Source: Aphis gossypii
Taxonomy: Eukaryota; Arthropoda; Insecta; Hemiptera; Aphididae
NCBI RefSeq assembly: GCF_020184175.1
Contig: NC_065531.1
Coordinates: forward strand, 13,599,213-13,663,212
Reading direction: 5' to 3'
Length of the DNA: 64,000 nucleotides
Shown here: piece by piece, positions 1-12,895 of the stretch
How positions within the stretch are numbered: position 1 is the first letter of the stretch
How the letters are laid out: each line of letters opens with the position of its first letter
Translations under genes and position numbers: made by a program
Notes under the pieces: generated by a model
The model's input: the letters and a program-made list of their open reading frames with translations, nothing else
What the model was told of the DNA's origin: nothing
Databases searched by the model: none

Positions 1-270
1 AATAAAAATTGAACACTAAAATAATATCAGGTATGGAAGTGTTACGTTTCGATGCATCCCGTTCCCGTATATAACTGAACATTAACGTTAATGTTTTAAG
101 GTAATAACACTACTAAAAGGTATAATAAATAATATCACGGTTTTAAAAGTAAATATAAAACGGTGATAAATATATTTTAAAATTTTAAACTGTAGTTATA
201 ATATTTCAACTGTCTATCACATCAATAATTATGAAATATCCGTATATCATAATAATATTAATTAATTCAG

Positions 271-640
271 CTTAACTGATACATCGGTACCAGTAAACAA
301 TTGAGGTAGGCCAATATGGTACGGGGAAAAAGAGGGCTACCAATGTATACCCTGCGATACTCCAAATGTCGCCCTTGACGTCCCCCTTACTCGCTTGTAT
401 CGACCACTCGGTCGAAACCGACCGAATTTTTAGGTATATGCTCGTGTAGCGCCATGAAGTTTATTGTTTGTACATTGCGATGTTAAACAAACGCGTCACG
501 ATCGAAATGTGTCTGTTTTCATTCGTCTCAAATTGCCTCGACGCAAACCTTTCTGATGCGAAGTCGGATAAAACATATTACGGTAGTCGTGGTTGGCAGT
601 CAGCAAACCGATGCTTCCACCACTTCCTAAAGAAGTTTAT
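271..640. other. GC- and CpG-richer island, unknown function
   Basis: This stretch is clearly richer in G, C and CpG than the flanking DNA. It contains a short palindrome (408-425), a TGACGTCC half-CRE-like word near 376, and small open frames on both strands. A 22-codon minus-strand frame starts at the CAT near 452-454, and a 61-residue plus-strand frame starts at 480. Such islands in AT-rich insect DNA are often promoters, exons or conserved elements. Nothing here decides which. Confidence 0.35.
408..425. repeat. Perfect 7-bp inverted repeat with AAAC loop
   Basis: TCGGTCG is followed by AAAC and then CGACCGA, giving a perfect 7-bp stem with a 4-base loop. The flanks do not extend the stem. 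It lies inside the GC-richer island. It could be a protein-binding palindrome or an RNA hairpin, and there is no other evidence for either. Confidence 0.4.
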
Positions 641-665
641 TCTTCGTCTATATTATATTATGTAA
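480..665 (+). CDS. Candidate small ORF, 61 aa, unrecognised
   Basis: An ATG-started frame of 61 residues, beginning MLNKRVTIEMCLFSF and ending FILRLYYIM. I do not recognise it. In its favour, it sits in the CpG-richer island and its codons use G or C at third positions far more than the surrounding DNA. Residues 23-45 are polar and mixed (DANLSDAKSDK onward), unlike typical AT-rich chance translations. Against it, no splice site, promoter or poly(A) signal is clearly linked to it, and the 12 codons before the ATG are also open. It could be part of an exon, a 5' leader, or chance. Confidence 0.2.
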   Translation: MLNKRVTIEMCLFSFVSNCLDANLSDAKSDKTYYGSRGWQSANRCFHHFLKKFILRLYYIM

Positions 666-3600
666 CAGTATCGTAAATTTTAAACTTTCGCAAACCTCAA
701 CAGATTATACCTCGACTGTATATGAGTATAGTAAACGGTTAATATTATTATTAACCGTAAACGCGATAGTTTGTTCAGTTATACCGGTACGTAATATCGA
801 TGCCTATAATACTGTAAAGATCGATTTACTGAGTACTTAACTCTTATTTTATAATTAGTTCACGGACTCCTTGAGAATAATAATGTTCTATGGTAGTGAT
901 TATAAAACTTTGTGTGTCACAGGTACAATGAATCAGTGACAGATCAATAAAAAACGGAGAAATTCGAGAGGATTTTTGTGTTAATAATATTAGACAACAT
1001 ACATAATGTAATGCCGTACGTACAATAAGGTAATATACGTTGGAATTTAATAATATGTTAGTCTAATACGTTTTACTTTACCAGTGATCAGGTAGCGATG
1101 AAACGGGATTACTTCGGCAATCATAGGTCGAAGTATTAGGTATTGACGTATTATTATACATTTTGTAAAGTAATCAAAAATAGTTATGGCGAGCTTCTTA
1201 ATAATATAGAACGAATATTAAATGACACTCGCGTGTGGAATTATATAAATATATATACTATCGCATAATAATAAAATATAAATTGTTATTACGATATCAT
1301 CATAATATTAGTGCAGTACATACGAACTGTCGGTAAACTTTATATTTTATTAAATCAAGCTGTAGTTTGTACATTATTCGCGCGTCGTTATTAATCATCA
1401 CAAGTATTTCTGAATAAAAAAGTTTGTTCAACACGCCGTTTGTTTTTCCCTCCGAGTGTGTTAAATTTAATACTCGGCAATAAGTTTTCGTACATATTTT
1501 ATCAGCTCCAAGCGTATATATATAAGTAAATATTTTAATACGTATTGCAATATTAGTCATTTTATGTATTTTATATCATAATGATGTTAACACTTAATAC
1601 ACGTTGTTTAATTAATGTTTTCGTTAAACTAAACGTATTTATACAATGTGCTAAACAATTATTTACAATTTCGTTCTAATGCTATATGTTCACAAAAAAT
1701 AATTCAATAGGTATTATAAATTATAACGCTTTATCGTGCTCACCTATTACCTTTAATAGTATATTCTATATGCGACGCATGGCTGTTTGAAAGGCTAATA
1801 AAATAAAAGTTTTGTAACTACAAAATCATTAGCAAAGTTTTATCTTACAATATTTTTTTTAAAAAGATTGATTAACTATTAAAAAATATGCATAAATGCA
1901 CAATACAGTCTTATTTAGATGAAATAATTTTATGTAAATAACGGTAATAGAAATATTATGATGATTTTTTGTTGTGTTTAAAACGTATAATAACAATTTA
2001 GTCATTCGGTTTTTCTTGTCTCGCGGTGTTCGTTCAAATATGGCGGGGTGATGCTTGATACGTAGACAATACTAATACACAAACAGAAAGTCGATCGGTA
2101 AACCCAATGCCCATTATAATAATAAAATGATTCACCGGCGTTAAATGTTATATATTTGTACGGTTTAAAACACGAAACTGACCACGATAATTTATTCTGT
2201 ACATTTCCCGGGATTGTTGTTTTTTTTTATTTAAAATTTGTTTTAAAATTAGTCTCGATGGATAAAATATTTAATTTATATAAGTACACAAGATTAAAAC
2301 GTTAATTTGGAAAATGCAAAATATATTCTAAACAAAAAATAAAATAATTTAGATTGTATGATTAAATAATAATAGTATATGGGGATTATAATATTAATAT
2401 AATTTTTTTTTTTGTTGATTGTAAAGAATATATATATTTGCATATTGAAGGGGGTGTTGAAAGATTTAAAAAGGTACAATAGATGAGTACGTTACGGTGA
2501 CAATTTGGGACAGGAATTATCATTTTTGTCAATAAGAAGTACCTTAGGTACTTGAGAGGTAATTAAATAAGATAGATATTCTACAATGGGTTTTGGAAAT
2601 TTGGAATAATATTGTATATATTATGTTTCCAGAAAACAGTAGAGCACAATAATTATTTGTTTGTATGATCAGTAGTTGTTTAAGGTGGTTATAGTTGGTG
2701 CGTATACGATGAACTAATACATTACACAGATTTTTATGATATAAATGTTATTACTTTAATTATTTATTTAAATTCCAACGATATTTTTTTTTATAAATTC
2801 GATGTAATAATAATACACTTTAAAAATAAAAATAAATTTGAAATTTCCAATCATCCTAATAATGTCAATTTTGAAGATAACAAAAAACTGTATGAACCAA
2901 AGTTGCTAAGAAAAATAAAGCAATCCAAATCCAGTCTTCAAAACTGGTACCTATTTAAGAAATTTATATTGTACTACGCATGCACAAACCAAAATATTTG
3001 AAAATTGAAATTCATCAAAAACATATTATGTGTATTTATATATCTTGAACACATTAAAGAAACTTAAATCATATTTAAATTATGTGTTCGAAATATTTTC
3101 TGTTACCTTTAAAATTGAAAACATAGTATAATATTATTATAATTTTAGGTTTTTACAGCGAAAATAGCATTTTTTTTTTTTTTGGAACATACAATTTATT
3201 TTCCTGGAAATATTGATATTTATGTATGCGTAAAGGTATGCAAATAGAACATTATCATATAAAATATTATTTTCAAGGGTTTATTATTGTTGTTATGTTG
3301 ACAATTCAAGTATTTGTACGTTATCTATATTAGTGAATATTCAAATATATATATATTATATACTTATATAGTTAAATGTTACGGTGGATGATGGAAATTG
3401 GCGAATGGCGTAAATTTACCAAAATGATTCAATAATACAATGAATGCTGTAAATATACACGTTTTATACATGAATGTAAACCTTTCATCAGTCATTGACG
3501 TTATTCAACAAGATTAGTTGTAAATGATGATAAATCTCAAATAAAATACCGGTTGTTTTATTACTTAATTTTCTTACTACTTTGTTCAATGAAAAGTTAT

Positions 3601-4867
3601 GTTAATTGAAATGAATAAAATATGTGGAAAATATAAATTATTAATTATTGGTGTAGTTATGATTATTATGATATTTCGAACTTGACATTTTCGCTGCATT
3701 GCAAGCACATTTTTTTAGTGCTAGAACCAGTTTTGCATTTATCTTAATAATTAGCTATGCGTAGAGTTATTTTCCTATCCTTATTTTTTTTTCATGGATT
3801 CATCCAGTTCTATAGATTTTTTGTTAGATGAAAAAATTTATACTCTTGTATATTAATTGTGTACTTAATTTTCTGTAACTGATTCAAACATTTGGATTTA
3901 TTGTTTAAAATTAAATTAGTAAAATAAAATGGCCTTACATAATTTTATATAAATTGTATGTTATTTTAAACCTGTCAACCTGTGTACTACAAGTAAATTT
4001 CTTTGAGAACCTTTAATCATATCAATATCTACTATTGGAACACGGACATTTCTAGAAAACTTGAGGTTTGAGAATTTTTAATTTTTTTTTTTTACCATTA
4101 AAAATACAACAATTACTATTTTGTAAATTAAATATAATTAACTTTGTAATAATCACCTATATTTTTTAGTACTACTTAATTCATTTTCAGTATCCGAGTT
4201 CACTCAATTTTTTAAGATTTCTACCACTAAATAAATAACTACAAGTATAAACAAAATATTCCATTTTTTACGAAAAAAATTGTTATTGAAAAATATTATG
4301 TTTGTTAATTGTTAGTTAATCTACCCGAGTTCAAAGCTCAATTTTTTCAAAAATGTTCAAATTTTAATGCTATTCATTGGATTTTGGATTTATTATCAGC
4401 TGTTCAATAGACAAATAGTATTTCTCCAATGTCTCTATTCGCCACTCAATTGATAATTGGTTGGGTATGGCTGTAATGAGGCTCGCTATAGACAATTTTA
4501 ACGTCATCTCACATTTTATTTACATTTGTAATTATAAAATATAAGCGGTGATATAAACTAATGAACCATTATAATATGTTATTACTTTGGTTATCGCTAG
4601 TTGGGTTTTAACTCGCTAATCTACATTTACAAAATTTACCAATTTTTAAATAATTCACGTTGTGTATCATGTTTACATCATTCACAGTAAAATACAAGTA
4701 TACATATAATATTGTTTTAAAAAAATATATTGTTTATTCAACTTTTAAGTTTTAAACAATTGACTCGATTGTGGTTTGTTTAGATTTGTTATGTATAAAA
4801 ATTCGACGAACAAAATTTGTTGTTAAATTATTATATAAAATATTGTTTGACAACTAAGACCATTAAG
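666..4867. other. AT-rich noncoding stretch
   Basis: Mostly A/T with poly-A and poly-T runs (for example T runs near 3169-3182 and 4082-4091) and many stops in all frames. One slightly GC-richer spot near 2015-2100 contains ATATGGCGGGG, which resembles a YY1/Pho site (core GCCAT on the other strand). I see no gene. Confidence 0.6.
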
Positions 4868-4975
4868 TTAAGCTGCAGTATTTACAAGATTATGTATTCT
4901 AAGATACTCCATGAAACTCTCGTGAATCAAAAGGGAACTTGCCGAAAAGTTTTTATCAACTTCCTGGTCGGACAT
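4868..4975 (-). CDS. Candidate small ORF or first coding exon, 35 aa
   Basis: A minus-strand ATG frame of 35 residues, beginning MSDQEVDKNFSASSLL. Composition is protein-like (acidic start, mixed polar and hydrophobic residues), and GC is above background. A possible splice donor, CTT|GTAAAT, falls at 4886/4885 in phase 0, after residue 30. The real product may therefore be the first 30 codons spliced to an exon at lower coordinates. The plus-strand frame of 70 codons over the same bases is probably its shadow. I do not recognise the protein, and there is no clear promoter upstream. Chance remains a serious alternative. Confidence 0.22.
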   Translation of the reverse strand: MSDQEVDKNFSASSLLIHESFMEYLRIHNLVNTAA

Positions 4976-6090
4976 ACGTACATTCAACTTCTATATTATG
5001 TAGTATATATAGTGTATAGGTATACTTAATGCTGTTAGTTTTTATTTTTATTAATTACTACCTTCGAAATGGAAGCAAAAATATTGAAACAGTATTTTAG
5101 TATGACGTACAGAACAGTATAATATTACACCAAATATGTTGTTCGCCAACAGGTGTCGTTTTTATGGCTTTTCCATCATGATTTTGTGATGATTAAAAAT
5201 ATAATCAACCGGTTAAAAACATCCCTGTCAGAATGATACATATAACTCATAAGACGTGATCCCTGACTGTTGTATTATCATTATAAAAATAATTCCTCTG
5301 TCAATTTTTACGAAATTAAAGTAGTTAAAATATTGATTAAATTATTTAAGTGCATGTAATTAATATTGTTATGCTACCTATAGAAACCTTTAATTTTACC
5401 TAGAAAAAGACCTTGTAGTGAAAAAATTTACCTGAAAAATAAGTGAAATAATATTTTATGTTTAATTTTATTTATTGAAGATTTGAAAATAAAAATAGAA
5501 TTTATATTGAATAGTTTGATGAGTTGGTTTTTCATAAAGTTTGGATGTGCTAATCTGTTAAAATATCATACATAGCTTTTAAATAGGTATGGAACTGTTT
5601 CTCGAACGACTTACTGAATTGACACAATTTGTTTATGTGAACTATAGTTCAAGATACGGCTTTCAATACTGAGATTCACTACTGAAAATATTCATTTGTT
5701 ATACGAGGTGATTCATCGACATTCAATGTTTTAAATGTATTTTAATTCTGATTTTTAAGTATAACATTTTAAAAACAATCTTTTTGAATGCTTAGATTTT
5801 ATTAAATGCTTCAATGGTTAGATTGTTATTTAATTTCAATCTATTAAAAAAATGTAGTAATCTATTCATTTTAATTTAGATTTAGTTAAATTAAAATTTT
5901 CAAAAAAATCAACTGCTCGAAAATTTACAGTAAAAAGTAAGTTCTTAATTTTAGAAAATAAGTTTATATAACCACGAGGCACTTGTTAAATAGTATACAA
6001 ATTTAAATAATTTAATAAACGTATGCTTTAACTTAAAAATTCCAAAAATCAGGATTTGAATAAATTCATTATTAAAGGAAACAAGGTTTG

Positions 6091-6134
6091 TGTGTGTGTG
6101 TGGGAATTGGGGAGGGGGGGGGGGTGGTGGTGAC
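6091..6134 (+). repeat. TG microsatellite and 11-base G run
   Basis: A short TG repeat (about 6089-6103) is followed by GGAATTGGGGA and then an 11-base G run at 6114-6124, then TGGTGGTG. This is extreme strand asymmetry in an otherwise AT-dominated region. Several G tracts in a row could in principle form a G-quadruplex on the plus strand. Slippage-prone low-complexity sequence is the simpler reading. Confidence 0.7.
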
Positions 6135-9100
6135 ATTCTACATATTTGATTTGGATATATTCTTATAAAACTAATTTAGATCCAGGTTTTTTGGTGAAAT
6201 TACCATACTATATTTGTTTTTTTTTGCGTTTTATAATTAAATTTTAAAACGGTTCTAAATAACGACATTTGACGTTACAAGAAATTATTCATAATCACAT
6301 CACAACATCGCGTGCAAAACCTATTTCCTGAATCTATTTACACTAATATAACGTAAGTTATAATATTGTTTTCTACAACACAATGTTGTTGTGATGAGCA
6401 ATTCCTACTTACACGATAAAGTATAATATTATTAATCGGTTAACGAGTTTTATCCATATTATTATATAACGCACTAGCTAATGAAACGTTTTTATAAAAC
6501 ACACCAGCTCAAGTGATATATACGAGGAATATGAGCGAAGTTCGTGGCACCTATATAATAGGTTTAATTTTATACGTTTCGCATTTTATGCATGGCATCG
6601 TATCCATCACAAAATAATTAGCATATAGCGAGCATAGACAATGTAATAAAATAGTTACAATATATTATAATGTTATTTTTTTACATTTTTAGTAGCTATC
6701 TGAAACTGTTGGTTTGCTATAATTGTTATTGTCTTACCCTTGCAATGAGTTACATAGCAAAGTTAATATCAAATTTACAATCATCTACCCTGGCTCTAAA
6801 ATAGATAAAAACTAATTTTTTCCAGAAATAATTGACAAAATAAAACAATAATACCTATTTTAACCAATACATTATTATTATACTATTATATTAGAGTTAA
6901 TTGTATTTTTTCTTCAAACTTCAATCTCAACTATGTGGGTTTGTACTCATATTCTACATCTTCAAAGGGCTCTAAATCCAATTTCCAATAATAAGGTTTA
7001 TCGAATGACAAATATAATTTCTATAAGTCTATCAAATAGATAATAAGTGTTTTTGAATTGTTAGATTGAGATTATTTTGTCATTCCAAATATTTTTTTTA
7101 ATACCTACACTAATATAAAAAATATTATTTTTAATTCATTTTTATTTTGCTTGTTAAAAAAAAATTAAATCACGTGTTTATAAAAAACAAATAAAATAAT
7201 TAAATAGCAAGTGTTTTTATTCTAACTTGTTAAAATGAAAATTTACTGCAACTATATTTTTTAAGTATGCTTATCGAAGTGCGTAGAATCATTATAAATA
7301 TAGGTATTGCATGACGATAATTATTGCTTGAACGACTGCGAATAACAAATTAAACACTATAATCTAATATTTAATACATGGTATATGATATGTATAATAT
7401 ATATATATATATATTACATTATGTAGCTCAAAAGTTTGTTTGACCTTTATTTGAAAATTTAATAATTTGGATTTTCACTTATAGTACTATGACGTTAAGG
7501 CCGAATAATGTATGTACCTATAATAATATTGCCTTACAAAATATTTAACATTTTTAGGTTCCCTTTTTTATGAAAATTAAACTTCAACGTCAGATGAATA
7601 TTATACATAGAGTTATAGTTTAGAAACAACTTTTAACAAATTAAAAATAAATTAATTACATATCTAATAATTGTTGTTTTGGTCAATATTTATATTTTAA
7701 TTTATAATTGGTAATAACTTAGAGTATAATGAATGTGTATTTAAATTTTAAATGTTTTGTATAATTGTATATTGTATTATTCTATTATAACTAATGTTTT
7801 GTATGTAGGTATATATTTTATATAGATATAATTTTTTTTTTAACAGTCTATACGGCGGGTCGGATAATCGACGCTCCACTATAATACACTAGTTATATGA
7901 GAATGTGGCTAATACATAGGTGGTTTCTTGTAATTTAACGATTGATCTTATATACTCTCAGTACGTCACAATTTACTTGTTTTTATTTTTATTTATCCTT
8001 GCTTATAAATTATCGTTGTATACGCGCGTAAATACATACATAACACACACACATACACATAGAGATTTATATATAGGTATATGTGCACATTTTATAATAT
8101 TAAAGTCGTTGCCATTCGTTTATTAATAATATTATTACTTGTGCAAATATAATATTATGAGAATACATACTTAGAAATAACGATTAATGTGTATATTAAT
8201 ATAGAACCATATATTAAAATAATCGTTTGTGTTAAGCTTATGGATAAGTAGCGATGATGATATACTCGTATTTTACATTTCATGGTGTATTGCAGCCACT
8301 TCATTCGTTAAATAAAAAATATGTATTTGATATTTTATACAACAAATTACAAAGTATTCTGATTCTTATTATGAAATAAAAAATACGAAACGTTATAAAA
8401 ACAAATTTAAATTTACTTGAAAGAAACACTGGACTATAATATAGTAGTTCTTAATATTATTTAAAACAAATGTTTTTGATAAACCTGAAAATTGACAGGA
8501 ATTTTTCACTGTTAAAAAAGTTCTATGTGTAAAGTACTTTATATATAATATACACTGGTTAATACCAATCAAATTTTTTTTTAAGATATACCGGCAACAC
8601 TATAGTACGAGTATAATAGTATATAGTATATTATTATTTTGAAGATAATTTATTGCTGCACCTCGTTCTTGAAAATTTAACAAGAAATTATTATCATATT
8701 AGCTCCTCAGGTGAAATCATATTCTGACTACATAATATTAATTTAATGATAAACATTTCAATATTTTTATATCTCTATATGAAAAAAAACGTTTTTAAAA
8801 AAAGTTTGGTCAAATAATTATCATAAACAATGAATATTAGAGTTATTTTGTAAATTTTAAGATCGATAGAATAAAGAAAAATGTTTTAGATATAAGATGA
8901 ATAGCGATAGGTATCACTACAAGAATTAAAAAAAAATAAAAATTATAGTAAGAATAAACAGACGAGTCTAAATATTTAGATATGTGTCGTGACAAAAATA
9001 TATTACCTAATATGTAATGCTTTAGTTTTTAAAACTGAAAAGAGATCTTCAAACATTTTTTGTGTTAAACGTTAATATTGAAATGTTCAAATTCTTGGAC

Positions 9101-9878
9101 ATGATGCGTATCCGCAAGAATTGAAAGACATATTTACCATAATGGTGACATTAAAAAGAACGTTTTAAATAAAATATTAGGATTTTTAATAATAAATGGA
9201 TAAAGCTTTGAAAATTTTGGATTATTTATTACGAACCAATAGACTTTATCATTTAGTATTTACCCGTGACCAATTATTATACGTCGCATTTAAATGTTAT
9301 AGAGGATTTAGGATTGTTTACAAATTGTATGATGAAGTGATTGGAAATATTGTACTTAATGAGACATATAGTAATATTTGTATTATTTTTTATTCAGATT
9401 TTTATATTATAGTTATAAACTCTTTACTCTTTGGATTTACCGATACGTACCTAATAATAGCATGAACCATATATATATATATGTATACGAAAATTACAAA
9501 AAAATAAATATAAAATGTTAATTGGACAAAATGAAACAACTGGAGAGACAAAAAACTCGTGAAAGACGGATACGAAAAAGTGGATATTTTTTTTTGTTTA
9601 TAAAATTTGACGTTTTAAAAGAATACCATTACAAAGCTTCTGCCTGGTAAAAGTTATATAACGCGGCTCGTTGCAAGATGATACGCGTGCTCGGAATGTT
9701 ATATTTTTTGCCAGAAGTAGGTATTAGGTTTATAATATAATATTTTTCTTCGCGTGCATATAGAAAAAAAGAAACGATTCGGAGACAATTGGCATCCAAG
9801 GTGGAACAACATATCACGTATGACTATAAATATTTTTTTGTATTATATTATATATGATTTTATACAGGGTACGTTTTT

Positions 9879-9890
9879 TCTGACGTCAGA
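9879..9890. promoter_or_regulatory. Perfect 12-bp palindrome with CRE core
   Basis: TCTGACGTCAGA contains the full cAMP-response-element octamer TGACGTCA (CREB/ATF bZIP family site). No promoter elements or exon are evident next to it, so a regulatory role is only a possibility. Confidence 0.3.
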
Positions 9891-12631
9891 TAATCGGTTT
9901 AAAAGTCAATTTTTGTACTTTCCATATGCGTGTTATAATTTCACAATATAAAGGAAGCTATTTTAAAGCAGTATTAAAGAAAATAAATTTTATTTTATTA
10001 CCTAAGTAAAAGAAAAATATATTTTTAACTTGTTTTCACCAATAGTATATTATTTATGAGCCTTTAACTATTATAACATATTATATTAAGACAATATAAT
10101 TTATATTTTATATTTATTTTAACCTAAGATTCATAAAAAATTAATGAAAAATTATCCATTTCACGAACTCACAAAACAAATTACCTAATATTATTTTCTT
10201 TCATTTCTTAAAACCCTTGAAAAATTATACTCAACGAGACAAATTACATATCATGACGTCTTAAACACTTGACAAGTCCGAATATACCGTTTATAGAGAC
10301 ATTAAAACTCACGTAGTATATATTAAAAGGTAGGAATAGCTATACTATTTGTGCAACATTCTGTTTTAGATTTACTAGCCTCCAGCTATAGTATGTACAA
10401 CACTCTACCGAAACTATTTGACAAAGCGAACGTTCGTGCCAAATGAATTTCTTCACAGTTCGTTTGGCCCATATATCTCGTGACATTTTTATCTTCGTGC
10501 CTGCCGTTTAGTTTGAATTTATGTCCTAGTATACCTAGTTGTCATATTCAATTTATGTTCATTGAGTTTTAAACAGAATTACGATAATACAAAAATACAC
10601 GTATATAATAGATGCTATAGCTCAAATACAAAACATAATTGATTCGACGATATAATTTCGTTATAAAATAATAACATTATACGATTTACATTATTATTGT
10701 TATTATTGATGATTGGTAAATTATATTGTATTTAATTACGCGTTTCATATACACATGCGGCGTGATCAATGTTTTATATTCTTGTACTGAATAATTCACC
10801 ATGCCTAACCTAACTAATACAATTTCTATTTAACAATGGATTTTTGAAATTTTTTAGTATACTGAAGGACCATACTTACAAATACTTTATTAACTATGCA
10901 TCTAAAGTGATTAATTTGAGTTATCAAACTTAATGTACTGAGGTTAAAGTTTATGACAACATCTTGAAAAATACGTGTAATGATTTGAAAATTTTAAAGT
11001 AATACAAATACAATTTTATAATCTATAAAAATTCTCTGAGTATAATAATAATAATAATAATAAAAATATTTACTGGACTAAATATTAATTATATTTTTTT
11101 CAAAATTATTATTAAAAATTATTAGACTTAGTAGGTACCTACATATTATTATATTTTTGAAACTATTCATATGAATTACAAACTAGTTGCATGTACAACA
11201 TCATTTTCCAAAAAAATTATCTGATTGGCAATTCAGAAAAAAATGTGTGGCTTAAAAAAATAGTTTGTATCATCGCGGGAAGCTCTTTAAATGCTATAAG
11301 TAACATTCAAACTATTGGAAAATATTACCTATAAATATACTTGGAAATGAGGGAAATCGGAATTAGTATTAAGCTATACTTAGTATATATGTTGAATCTG
11401 AATATTGTACAGGGTTAATTTTATTAAAGAAAATACTTATTTTATCAAAAGTTATTAATATTTTTAGAATGAGTAGTTAATTACTTGTAAATCGTAGTTG
11501 TAAACTTAACCTTGTGAACAAACATTTTGCGAGATACCCTTGTGTCACTATTTTAAGATTATATATATATATATATGTCAAATACTTAAAATACTTTTAT
11601 ATTGATATAATAAAAATACAAAAATATTGTTTCATAATAGGTACACACATATATAAATATATTCGGTCAAATAATAATAATAGAAAAGAAAAAAACTTTA
11701 TTTTTTGAGTTAATAACTAGACAATACTGATTTAATAGTAATAGACATTATTTTCATAATGATATTTTAACATTATTGGCAAATGGCTATTCTATTGTAA
11801 CAATTAATATTCGTTACAAAATGTATTTTTATACTTATAGTTCTCAGAAAAGTATTGTGCTTCAAGAATATGAAATTCAAAGTATATGCTGCGAACAGTA
11901 ATTACTTAAAATGTAAAAGTTAACACTTTTCAAGAAAACGATTGTTTACATTTAAAAAAAATACTTTATATAATATGCGTATACTATAGTTAATATTGTT
12001 TACTGGTATGTAAAATTAAATTCATTCATAAATATACATATTATAATATTATATTATAATTTATTGAAGTCGACCACTGAGATACTCATATAATGTAGTC
12101 ACGTTGTATCCTTTCAATAGTCTTTTATTTTGAATTTGTATTTGAAATGAAAAATAAACATTGCACATAATATATACGCAAGTTAAAATGTTCAAATAAA
12201 CGAAAACTCGGAGATTCAAATATACACATAATATATGAATATATATACTGATTGCAAACCTCAGAAAAATGCGTGTATAATATATATGCTTATAAAATCA
12301 CTCGATAGAATCATTTCTTATTTCACGTGTGAAACAAAATTTCCTCACGGTTCTTGCAACATTATATAAAATATACTTATTATACGATACATATTACATT
12401 ATATTCTATATTATACTGTATGTAAAATTCGAATTAAATTAAATTGTCGTTGATATTACCGCACAGTCTATTATACAAGTTAGTTTAGAACAACCAAAGG
12501 TTTCCATACGCTGGATGTTTTCGAATTGTTTTCAATGTGCATATTACAATATATTTTATATGAGTATTTTATGTGACTCTATAGTAAAAGTTTGTGAGAT
12601 AGGTATTTATGTCACAAAAACATTTTCACAG

Positions 12632-12834
12632 TCATAAAAAAACCTCGAAATAGACAAAAACTAAAATTGATACCTGCAGGAGTTAGAAAGATGTATCAAA
12701 CGCTATTGGGCAGGAAAAAAATTGATAAAACGGTCAAAGCAGCAACAGGGTTAAAATTAACGGTAGACGGCACGAAATGCGAGAATGGCACATTCGTACT
12801 AGACGGTATTTGTTCACTATCCAAGAATATTTAA
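12632..12834 (+). CDS. Candidate 3'-terminal coding exon, protein unknown
   Basis: A frame open from 12598 runs to TAA at 12832-12834. A good acceptor (CATTTTCACAG|TC) puts the exon start at 12632 in phase 1. The exon would add about 66 residues: a basic part (KKPRNRQKLKLIPAGVRK), then LLGRKKIDKTVKAATGL, then VDGTKCENGTFVLDGICS. The last part resembles cysteine-rich extracellular modules, where DGTxC and DGxC patterns are common, but two cysteines are not enough to name a family. GC is well above background, and AATAAA follows 34 bases after the stop. Without splicing, an ATG at 12691 would give 47 residues. Upstream exons were not identified. I am fairly sure this is coding and do not know the function. 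Confidence 0.5.
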
Positions 12835-12868
12835 GTTTTTAAAAAATTTTATATTACAAAATGTATGC

Positions 12869-12874
12869 AATAAA
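12869..12874 (+). terminator. AATAAA polyadenylation signal
   Basis: A canonical AATAAA lies 34 bases after the stop codon at 12834. This is the usual position for a short 3' UTR and supports reading 12632-12834 as a terminal exon. In AT-rich DNA the hexamer is common by chance, so its position is the only argument. Confidence 0.4.
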
Positions 12875-12895
12875 ATATTAATATTAAAAAGTTGT

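Larger units (their letters stand above)
4976..12597. other. AT-rich noncoding stretch with simple repeats
   Basis: No gene can be supported here. It holds a TG repeat followed by a G run (6091-6134), a TA tract (about 7397-7415), a second TA tract near 11560-11576, an AAT repeat (about 11042-11064) and a CRE palindrome (9879-9890). Between 9196 and 9830 several open frames lie close together (89, 39 and about 60 codons on the plus strand) without splice or promoter signals, so they are at chance level for this base composition. Confidence 0.55.

Noticed and set aside
340..375. TACCCTG followed by 15 bases resembling the miR-10 seed
   Set aside because: Only the first seven bases match, the rest of the mature sequence differs, and no hairpin partner is present.
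9196..9830. Cluster of plus-strand frames (89 aa from 9196, 39 aa from 9531, about 60 aa from 9754) as a decayed gene
   Set aside because: Lengths are at chance level for this base composition. Triple TAA precedes the first ATG, and no splice, promoter or similarity evidence joins them.
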